A stretch of 14,975 nucleotides of DNA from Bacteroidia bacterium (GTDB taxonomy: Bacteria; Bacteroidota; Bacteroidia; B-17B0; Aurantibacillaceae): NCBI GenBank assembly GCA_014379485.1, contig JACMLS010000135.1, positions 1-14,975 of the forward strand. The letters run 5' to 3'. The notes beneath the pieces are model-generated. The model had not been told where the DNA came from and did no database searches. It saw only the letters and a list, made by a program, of their open reading frames with translations. Positions 8,059-13,061 of the stretch are shown piece by piece. Both the position numbers and the translations under genes were made by a program. The stretch's first letter is position 1. Each line of letters begins with the position of its first letter.

Positions 8059-8098
8059 GATTCGTAACATTCGTAATTTTATTCGTTATTCGTAGATT
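8059..8098 (+). repeat. AT-rich TTCGTA repeat, copy C (direct), overlaps YceI-gene promoter
   Basis: A 40-base copy in the same direction as copy B and inverted relative to copy A. The TTCG at 8089-8092 inside it lies 19 bases before the TAGGTTTG box at 8112, so the repeat may supply the -33 element of the next gene's promoter. Confidence 0.75.
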
Positions 8099-8119
8099 CC
8101 TTTATTTTTTGTAGGTTTG
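8089..8119 (+). promoter_or_regulatory. Bacteroidota-type promoter (TTCG-N19-TAGGTTTG) for the YceI-family gene
   Basis: TAGGTTTG at 8112-8119 is an exact TAnnTTTG -7 box; TTCG at 8089-8092 is a near-match to the -33 TTTG at 19-base spacing. The predicted transcription start is near 8126, giving a leader of about 32 bases before ATG 8158. Confidence 0.5.
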
Positions 8120-8157
8120 GTATAATAATTGCAAAACCTATTAAAAAAACCCATTCT

Positions 8158-8718
8158 ATGAAAAAAATTACTCTTTTGCTTTCTGCTTTAATGTTAAGCG
8201 GTATGGCAATGAAAGCCCAGGTGTATATGTGCAAAGAAACCAATGTTACTTTCTTTTCTGCCACACCAATGGAAAATATTGAAGCCAAAAACAAATCTGT
8301 TGAGGGCGCCATCAATACAAAAAACGGACAAGTACAGATCAAAGTTCACAACATTGGTTTTGTGTTTGACAAACCTTTAATGCAGGAACATTTTCATGAA
8401 AATTACATGGAAACTGTAAAATATCCGCACGCTATTTTAAAAGGAAACATTGTAGAAACTGTTGACTGGACAAAAGACGGATCTACTGATGTTACTGTTA
8501 AAGGCACTATGGAAATGCATGGCGTTAAAAAAGACGTGGTGGTAAAAGGAAAAGTTGTAATTGCCGGCGGCAAGATCAGTATTGAAGCAAAATTCCCGAT
8601 CAAAGTTGCAGATTACGGAATTAAAGTTCCGAGTCTTGTTATGAAAAACATTGCAGAAGAAGTGCAGGTTACAATCGTTTCTAAAATGGAACCATTGCCT
8701 CCTAAAAAAACAAACTAA
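8158..8718 (+). CDS. Secreted YceI-family lipid-binding-like protein
   Basis: A 186-aa protein with a signal peptide: KK at 2-3, hydrophobic 4-17 and KAQ at about 19-21 as the likely cleavage motif. The mature part follows the YceI pattern: TNVTFFSATPMENIEAKN near the start, then a KSVEGAINTKNG strand pair, FVFDKPLMQEHFHENYMET, KYPHAILKG, and the family's typical GTMEMHGVKKDVVVKGKV stretch (about 119-136), ending in a KVPSLVMKNIAEEVQVTI strand. By family knowledge YceI proteins are lipocalin-like beta-barrels in the periplasm that bind long isoprenoid-type lipids; this variant's ligand is not known. The length matches the family. It is expressed from its own promoter-like box behind the AT-rich repeats and is closed by a strong terminator, so it is probably monocistronic. 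The family call is confident, the ligand is not. Confidence 0.88.
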   Translation: MKKITLLLSALMLSGMAMKAQVYMCKETNVTFFSATPMENIEAKNKSVEGAINTKNGQVQIKVHNIGFVFDKPLMQEHFHENYMETVKYPHAILKGNIVETVDWTKDGSTDVTVKGTMEMHGVKKDVVVKGKVVIAGGKISIEAKFPIKVADYGIKVPSLVMKNIAEEVQVTIVSKMEPLPPKKTN

Positions 8719-8730
8719 TACAATTTAAAA

Positions 8731-8781
8731 TTTTCGCAAAAAAAACCCGTTCCAAAAAAAGAGCGGGTTTTTTTGCGAAAA
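8731..8781. terminator. Bidirectional terminator between the YceI-family gene and trmB
   Basis: TTTTCGC, eight A and CCCG (8731-8749) pair with CGGG, seven T and GCGAAAA (8764-8781), with one bulged A and a 14-base loop. The stem has A- and T-runs on both strands, so it can work as an intrinsic terminator for both convergent genes. It lies 12 bases after the plus-strand stop codon and 23 bases from the trmB stop. Confidence 0.85.
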
Positions 8782-8804
8782 ATAAAAGAAATTACCTAAA
8801 AGTA

Positions 8805-9476
8805 TTAAGCTGGTTTTTTAAACAAACAGTATTTAATCTTCTCACCTTTATCCGTAAACAATTTTTCGTAATGGGTTGTAATTTGCACCAGTTCATCTCT
8901 GCCTGCCGGTACATTGTTGTAAAGGTCGTTAGTAGATTCTAGTTTTTCCCAACCAAATGCTGCAATGTTCTCTAAAGAGTATTCGAATAAACTCGTGCTG
9001 TCTGTTTTTAAATGCAACAGTCCGCCCGGTTTTAAAAATTTGTTGTAGCGGTTTAAAAATAAATTGTGCGTTAATCTTTTTCTTACCCGCGTTTTTTGAG
9101 GTTGCGGATCAGGAAAAGTAAGCCAGATCTCATCAATTTCGTTTTCGGCAAAACAACCTTCAATAAACTCTATCCGGGTTCTGACAAATGCAACATTGCT
9201 TAAATTTTTTTCTATAGAAGATTTTGCGCCGGTCCAGATGCGGTTTCCTTTTACATCCACACCAATAAAATTCTTATGCGGATTTTTTTCGGCAAGGCCC
9301 ACAGAGTATTCTCCTTTTCCGCAACCCAGTTCCAATAAAATGGGGTTTTCATTCTTAAAAAAATCCGTTTTCCATTTTCCTTTGTGAAGCAATCCGTTCT
9401 CTCTTTCTCCAAAAGCAAGAAAAAAACAATTCGGAAAACTCTCTACTTCTGCAAATTTCTCAAGTTTATTTGGCAT
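8805..9476 (-). CDS. trmB: tRNA (guanine-N7-)-methyltransferase TrmB
   Basis: A 223-aa cytoplasmic enzyme that methylates N7 of guanine 46 in the variable loop of tRNAs, using S-adenosylmethionine. The Rossmann-type SAM motif is ELGCGKGEY (49-57), followed by the acidic residue in FIGVDVKGNRIW (D74). The family signature appears as EIWLTFPDPQPQKTRVRKRL (residues 116-135), with LKPGGLLHLKTD (148-159) after it and the C-terminal TTHYEKLFTDKGEKI (200-214). Length and motif order are normal for TrmB, and no key residue seems missing. The start at 9476 gives the MPNKLEKFAE opening usual for Bacteroidota TrmB. A TACTTTCG box ends only four bases before this ATG, so the mRNA may be nearly leaderless. 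The gene is convergent with the YceI-family gene and downstream of a TPR-SpoIIE gene on the same strand, with a 92-base gap. It is the one clear housekeeping gene here. Confidence 0.95.
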   Translation of the reverse strand: MPNKLEKFAEVESFPNCFFLAFGERENGLLHKGKWKTDFFKNENPILLELGCGKGEYSVGLAEKNPHKNFIGVDVKGNRIWTGAKSSIEKNLSNVAFVRTRIEFIEGCFAENEIDEIWLTFPDPQPQKTRVRKRLTHNLFLNRYNKFLKPGGLLHLKTDSTSLFEYSLENIAAFGWEKLESTNDLYNNVPAGRDELVQITTHYEKLFTDKGEKIKYCLFKKPA

Positions 9477-9480
9477 GGCG

Positions 9481-9488
9481 CGAAAGTA
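9481..9488 (-). promoter_or_regulatory. Possible -7 box (TACTTTCG) directly before trmB
   Basis: On the minus strand TACTTTCG is followed by CGCC and the trmB ATG. It matches TAnnTTTG at seven of eight positions. A TTG at 9503-9505 is closer (14 bases) than the usual -33 spacing. If used, transcription would begin at or within a few bases of the start codon. Confidence 0.35.
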
Positions 9489-9549
9489 CGAATTTTCGTT
9501 TGCAATTTAATGCGACAAAAAAAATCGGTTAAGTTCTTTCGTTACGACT

Positions 9550-9567
9550 TTGCACCATCACGTGCAA
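9550..9567 (-). terminator. Weak hairpin just after the TPR-SpoIIE gene
   Basis: TTGCAC (9550-9555) and GTGCAA (9562-9567) form a 6-bp stem with a 6-base loop, one base past the stop codon of the minus-strand gene. No T-run follows directly (a run of eight T comes about 20 bases later), so its role as a terminator is doubtful. Confidence 0.2.
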
Positions 9568-9568
9568 C

Positions 9569-11617
9569 TCAATCAATCCTCACCCCAATCACACACACAT
9601 CGTCAATCTGTTCAAGACTACCCTTCCAGTTCTCGAACGTGTGATTCAGGTGATTTTTCTGATCCAGCATAGGTAAACCTGAGTTGGCAAGCAACACTTC
9701 TTTAAATTGCTTGTACTTGAATTTTTTTTGCTGAGGACCGCCAAACTGATCTGCAAGCCCATCAGTAAAAATAAAGATCTCATCGCCTTTTTTTAATTCG
9801 AGCTCGTGACAATGAAAAGGTTTGCTTTGTTCTTCTAAAAAAGTTCCCACAGGTTGTTTGTCTCCTTTAGTTTCAGTTAACGCCCCGTTGCGAATTAAAT
9901 AGTAAGGGTTGTTGGCTCCTGCAAAAAATAATTTTCTGTTTGTGTTTTGCGGTGTGGGTTTGTCAATAACGATCATTGACACATCCATTCCATCTCTCAC
10001 CTTACTATCACTCATTCTTTGTCGTAGCGTTTCGTTTACCAGTTCATTCAATTTGTCTAAAATTTTTCCGGGATCGTTGAGGCCAAATTCATTTACACAT
10101 CTTACCAAACTGCTATGGCCAACAAAACTTACAAATGCGCCTGGTACACCATGGCCAGTACAATCTATTGCGGCAACAATTACTTTTCCGTTTTCTCCAG
10201 GGTGTTTTGCTTCCATTTCGTAGATCCAGTAAAAATCTCCGCTCACAATATCTTTGGGTTTGTACAAAATAAAATGTTCTCCTAAAATGTTCGTTGCCTT
10301 ACCTGTAGGAAGTATGGCTTCCTGAATGTGTTTTGCGTAACGAATGCTGTCTAACATTTCGTTATTCTTATGCTCAACAATTTTTTTCTGCGCTTCTACT
10401 TCGCTTTTCTGCAAAGAGATTATTCCGTTGGCTCTTTTCTTTTGCCGGTATCCTCTCAAAATAAAGAACAACATAATCATAACAAGCAACAAAGCAATTC
10501 CCGCACTCAGCAACATCATGTTTTTGCGGTTGTCTTTAATTTCAGTTAATTCTTTTTCTTTGTGAAGTAATTCAATTTCCTTATCCTTTTGCCCGGTATC
10601 ATACAAGCCCTGCATTTGTGCCATCCGTTCTTTTGAAGCGGCGTTTTCAAGCGAATCGCTTATGTCAATAAATTTTTTATGATAAATAAAGGCGTTTTTA
10701 TAATCGCCCATAGATTCGTAAATGTTTGCAAGACCGCCGTAACCTTCGCGCAACCAGTCTTTGTAATCTGTTTCAATAGCAATCTGCAAGCCTTCGTTAA
10801 AATATTTTAAAGCATTCACATAATCTTTGCGGTCATTATACACCTCCCCAATGTTTCCCAAAGAATTTGCCATTCCTTTTTTCTGATTCATTTCTTTTTT
10901 TAATGAAAGAGATTGATTGTAATATGAAATTGCTTTGTCATAACCCGCATCATCTCCGTTCTCTTTTGCCATGTCATGATACATTCTGCCAATGCTGTTA
11001 AGCACAAAAGATTTTGTTCTTTTATTTTTTGAGTCTTCGCTCACTTTAAGCGCCTCGTTATAATACTTCAGCGCTTCTTCATAATTTTTTTTAGAATGGT
11101 AAATGATGCCTATGTTAGAAAGAATTCCGGCCTCGTCTGTCTTTCTGTTTAAATTCCGCGCAAGCAAAAGTGCTTTGTTATAAAACTCAAGTGCCTTATC
11201 AAACTGATGGGTACTTTGGTAGGCGGCACCTATATTTCTCATCAGGTTAATGGCGTGTATATTATCGCCAACCTCCATGCAAATTTTTAAGGCTTCCAGA
11301 TCATTGTCCAAAGCGCTTGCATAATCTCCGTGTTGAGAATAATGTTGCCCGAAGAAAGATAAATAGCCTATTTTTCCTTTTTTAAAGTCTAAACTGTCAG
11401 AAATTTTTTTGGCTTCTGCACTTAGTTCAAATGCTTTTTTAGATTCGTTTGCGTTGTAGAGTATAATAGCAAGGCGGTTAAGTGTGCCGGCCCTGTCAGT
11501 ATCTCGTTTTGTAATTACCTTAAGGCGTTCTGCTAAAGAATCAACATGTTTTTTTGACTGAGCAGGTGCAGTCAGAAAAAATAAGAAGGAAAAAAAACAA
11601 AAAAGAAATCTCTTCAT
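9569..11617 (-). CDS. Membrane TPR sensor with cytoplasmic SpoIIE/PP2C-type phosphatase domain
   Basis: 682 aa. A signal peptide (1-20, ending APAQ) is followed by six or more TPRs (about 44-320), including clear units such as GAAYQSTHQFDKALEFYNKA (130-149) and GIIYHSKKNYEEALKYYNEA (170-189). A charged coiled-coil region (about 325-364) leads to one membrane helix (about 367-388), then the basic RGYRQKKR stop-transfer, a second coiled coil, the SIRYAKHIQEAILP linker (424-437) and the phosphatase domain (about 447-682). The likely metal ligands are D461 (SGDFYW), D485 (DCTGHG), D542/D545 (DGMD), D619 (TDGLAD) and D672/D673. The topology implied is a periplasmic TPR sensor and a cytoplasmic output. 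Relative to its paralogues in the window it has a longer insertion after FYW (EMEAKHPGENGK) and one around 551-562. The small secreted-protein gene lies 85 bases upstream on the same strand; trmB follows after 92 bases. Confidence 0.9.
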   Translation of the reverse strand: MKRFLFCFFSFLFFLTAPAQSKKHVDSLAERLKVITKRDTDRAGTLNRLAIILYNANESKKAFELSAEAKKISDSLDFKKGKIGYLSFFGQHYSQHGDYASALDNDLEALKICMEVGDNIHAINLMRNIGAAYQSTHQFDKALEFYNKALLLARNLNRKTDEAGILSNIGIIYHSKKNYEEALKYYNEALKVSEDSKNKRTKSFVLNSIGRMYHDMAKENGDDAGYDKAISYYNQSLSLKKEMNQKKGMANSLGNIGEVYNDRKDYVNALKYFNEGLQIAIETDYKDWLREGYGGLANIYESMGDYKNAFIYHKKFIDISDSLENAASKERMAQMQGLYDTGQKDKEIELLHKEKELTEIKDNRKNMMLLSAGIALLLVMIMLFFILRGYRQKKRANGIISLQKSEVEAQKKIVEHKNNEMLDSIRYAKHIQEAILPTGKATNILGEHFILYKPKDIVSGDFYWIYEMEAKHPGENGKVIVAAIDCTGHGVPGAFVSFVGHSSLVRCVNEFGLNDPGKILDKLNELVNETLRQRMSDSKVRDGMDVSMIVIDKPTPQNTNRKLFFAGANNPYYLIRNGALTETKGDKQPVGTFLEEQSKPFHCHELELKKGDEIFIFTDGLADQFGGPQQKKFKYKQFKEVLLANSGLPMLDQKNHLNHTFENWKGSLEQIDDVCVIGVRID

Positions 11618-11702
11618 ATCAGATAAAAATACGAAAAAAGAATTGGTTCTATTCGTTGAAATGAAGCTTATGTAAAGGAAGGGATTCTTCTTTAAGGATC
11701 AA

Positions 11703-12083
11703 TTACCAGTTCTTCCACCATCTGTGGCGGTGGTAACCCCAGCCCCAACCCCAGCCAATGCGGGGAATGATGATTACGTTGTTATTTGAGCGGTCTCTTC
11801 CGTTATAAGAATTGTTGCGGTTGTTGTTCTGATTTCCGTTATTGTTGTTAGCGGTGTACACTTCTTTAAATCCGTTTTTATATTCTATCAACGCCACTTC
11901 GTTTTTTAAAGAAGTGTAAGTTGGCCCGTCTATATTCTGTGTTTTTTTATATTTAATTTCATAAACGCCCACTTCAAGAATTTTTGCGTTTAATTTATCT
12001 CCGTTCTTCATATAAATAGTATCCTGTGCTTTTGCAAAGAAAAACAACAGCGGAAAAACGGATAAAAGAAAATATCTTTTCAT
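11703..12083 (-). CDS. Small secreted protein with Asn-rich linker and Trp/Gly/His-rich tail
   Basis: The ATG at 12083 is chosen because it opens a signal peptide (MKRYFLLSVFPLLFFFAKAQ, cleavage at about 20); the frame stays open upstream to 12356 but that part would bury the signal and overlap the divergent gene. The product is 126 aa. Residues 21-76 match a short beta-rich pattern that I recall as common in Bacteroidota exported proteins: DTIYMKNGDKLNAKILEV, then YEIKYKK, DGPTYTSLKNEV and LIEYKNGFKEV. No Pfam name comes to mind with certainty. Residues 79-102 are nearly all Asn, Gly and polar residues, a flexible linker. The end is unusual: IIIPRIGWGWGWGYHRHRWW, finishing KNW, with six Trp in 16 residues. 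It may be a surface- or membrane-interacting or metal-binding tail. It is divergent from the six-repeat propeller gene. Confidence 0.7.
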   Translation of the reverse strand: MKRYFLLSVFPLLFFFAKAQDTIYMKNGDKLNAKILEVGVYEIKYKKTQNIDGPTYTSLKNEVALIEYKNGFKEVYTANNNNGNQNNNRNNSYNGRDRSNNNVIIIPRIGWGWGWGYHRHRWWKNW

Positions 12084-12102
12084 GGTGATGGTTTTTGTTA
12101 TG

Positions 12103-12110
12103 ATAAAGAT
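12103..12110 (-). promoter_or_regulatory. Possible -7 box (TATCTTTA) for the 126-aa secreted protein
   Basis: On the minus strand TATCTTTA matches TAnnTTTG at seven of eight positions and lies 19 bases before the ATG at 12083, supporting that start over the upstream in-frame codons. No clear -33 element is seen. Confidence 0.35.
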
Positions 12111-12203
12111 AAGAATTACTGCTTTACATAGTGATACCTGATTTGTTAAATCGCATTGATATTGATTATAAGCGCTGTTGCTATTTATGGAAAAAAAAAT
12201 TTC

Positions 12204-12211
12204 TAATTTTA
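12204..12211 (+). promoter_or_regulatory. Possible -7 box (TAATTTTA) for the six-repeat protein
   Basis: TAATTTTA, followed by CCG, lies 20 bases before ATG 12232 and matches TAnnTTTG at seven of eight positions. A TTG at 12178-12180 is 23 bases upstream of it, slightly far. If used, the TTG at 12178 and the ATG at 12190 cannot be translation starts. Confidence 0.35.
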
Positions 12212-12231
12212 CCGAACAAAATAAATCTATT

Positions 12232-13020
12232 ATGAAAAGCTTAAAAACAATTTTAGCGCTGTTAATCTCTGTTTCTGTTTTTGCGCAACCCGGTACCTGG
12301 AACCAATTAGGTAAAGCCGGAGACTGGGCCGGTACAATAAACGCCGCAGAAGACATTGGTAATATTTACACCATAGAAAAATCCGGGGCTTTTTATGTTA
12401 CTGATGTAAAAACAGGTGCATGGAAACAGGTAGGAAAAGCAGATTACGCAAACACAAAATTTATTTTTGTAAGCGGATTTCTTGTTTACACTATTGAAAG
12501 CAGCGGTACACTTTATGAAATAAATCCGGCCAACGGAAACTGGAAACAGGTTGGTAAAGCCGGAAGCTGGAAAGGAACCGTTGCCTGCGCAACCATGAAC
12601 GGAAAATTGTACACGGTAGAAAAATCGGGAATTTTATTTGAAACAGAACTGAACACCGGTAACTGGAAACAAATTGGAAAAACAGATTTTGCAAACACCA
12701 CGCGCATTTGGGCGGCAAACGGAAAATTGTACACACTAGAGTCAAGCGGAAGTTTGTATGAAGTAAATCCAACAACAGCAGAGTGGAAAGCAATTGGCGC
12801 AGCAGGCGCATGGAAAGGAACGGTGTGTGGTACCATTGTAAATAATTTACTTTACACAGTAGAAAGCAGCGGGGCTTTATACGAAACAAATCTTGTTACA
12901 GGAACCTGGACACAAATAGGAAAGCCCGATTATAAAAACACCGCTTTTATTACGGGAAGTGGTGATAAACTGCACACCATTGAAACTTCGGGAACACTTT
13001 ATGAAATTAACTTGAAGTAA
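12232..13020 (+). CDS. Secreted six-repeat protein, probable beta-propeller
   Basis: The start at 12232 gives a signal peptide (MKSLKTILALLISVSVFAQ) of about 19 residues; the frame extends upstream to 12178 but that part precedes a -7-like box. The 262-aa product is almost entirely six tandem repeats beginning at W23, W64, W104, W145, W185 and W226. Each has the plan W-x-x-(I/V/L)-G-(K/A)-x, a variable strand, then YT(I/V/L)E-x-SG-x-(L/F)-(Y/F)-E and a turn. Odd repeats are 41 aa and carry AG-x-W-x-GT; even repeats are 40 aa and carry D-(Y/F)-x-NT, so the true unit is a pair of about 81 aa present three times. The pattern recalls tectonin or other WD-like propellers (often sugar-binding in lectin members), but I cannot assign a named family. 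The protein is likely periplasmic or secreted. It converges on the propeller/Y_Y_Y-SpoIIE gene. Confidence 0.8.
   Translation: MKSLKTILALLISVSVFAQPGTWNQLGKAGDWAGTINAAEDIGNIYTIEKSGAFYVTDVKTGAWKQVGKADYANTKFIFVSGFLVYTIESSGTLYEINPANGNWKQVGKAGSWKGTVACATMNGKLYTVEKSGILFETELNTGNWKQIGKTDFANTTRIWAANGKLYTLESSGSLYEVNPTTAEWKAIGAAGAWKGTVCGTIVNNLLYTVESSGALYETNLVTGTWTQIGKPDYKNTAFITGSGDKLHTIETSGTLYEINLK
12298..13017 (+). repeat. Six in-frame coding repeats (120-123 bp each, paired as about 243 bp)
   Basis: Repeats start at 12298, 12421, 12541, 12664, 12784 and 12907. Related strings recur at DNA level, for example GGAAAATTGTACAC at 12601 and 12721, and TGGAAACAGGT at 12421 and 12541. Odd and even units resemble their own class more than their neighbours, which points to duplication of a two-repeat unit. 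Confidence 0.75.
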
Positions 13021-13021
13021 T

Positions 13022-13059
13022 CAATTGTCATACTGAGCCCTGTCGAAGTATGACAATTG
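13022..13059. repeat. Perfect 13-bp palindrome with TTCGACAGGGCTCAG-type core
   Basis: CAATTGTCATACT (13022-13034) pairs perfectly with AGTATGACAATTG (13047-13059) around a 12-base loop, two bases after the stop of the plus-strand gene and three bases before the stop of the convergent minus-strand gene. On the minus strand the centre reads ACTTCGACAGGGCTCAGT. I recall similar CTTCGACAGGCTCAG palindromes as frequent intergenic repeats in Bacteroidota and other genomes, but cannot verify that here. By position it may serve as a two-way transcription barrier, though it lacks long T-runs. Confidence 0.75.
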
Positions 13060-13061
13060 GT

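Noticed and set aside
7930..8098. CRISPR array
   Set aside because: Only three diverged copies, one of them inverted, with unequal spacing and internal sub-repeats; no cas gene nearby.
12178..12231. Upstream TTG or ATG starts for the six-repeat protein
   Set aside because: The ATG at 12232 opens a normal signal peptide, and a promoter-like TAATTTTA box lies between the upstream codons and this ATG.
12084..12356. N-terminal extension of the 126-aa secreted protein (open minus-strand frame to 12356)
   Set aside because: The extension would place a perfect signal peptide in the middle of the protein and overlap the start of the divergent six-repeat gene; a -7-like box lies at 12103-12110.
12491..12889. 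Long minus-strand frames opposite the six-repeat gene
   Set aside because: They are shadows of a strongly patterned coding sequence; the translations lack any recognisable motif and the plus strand carries the signal peptide and repeats.
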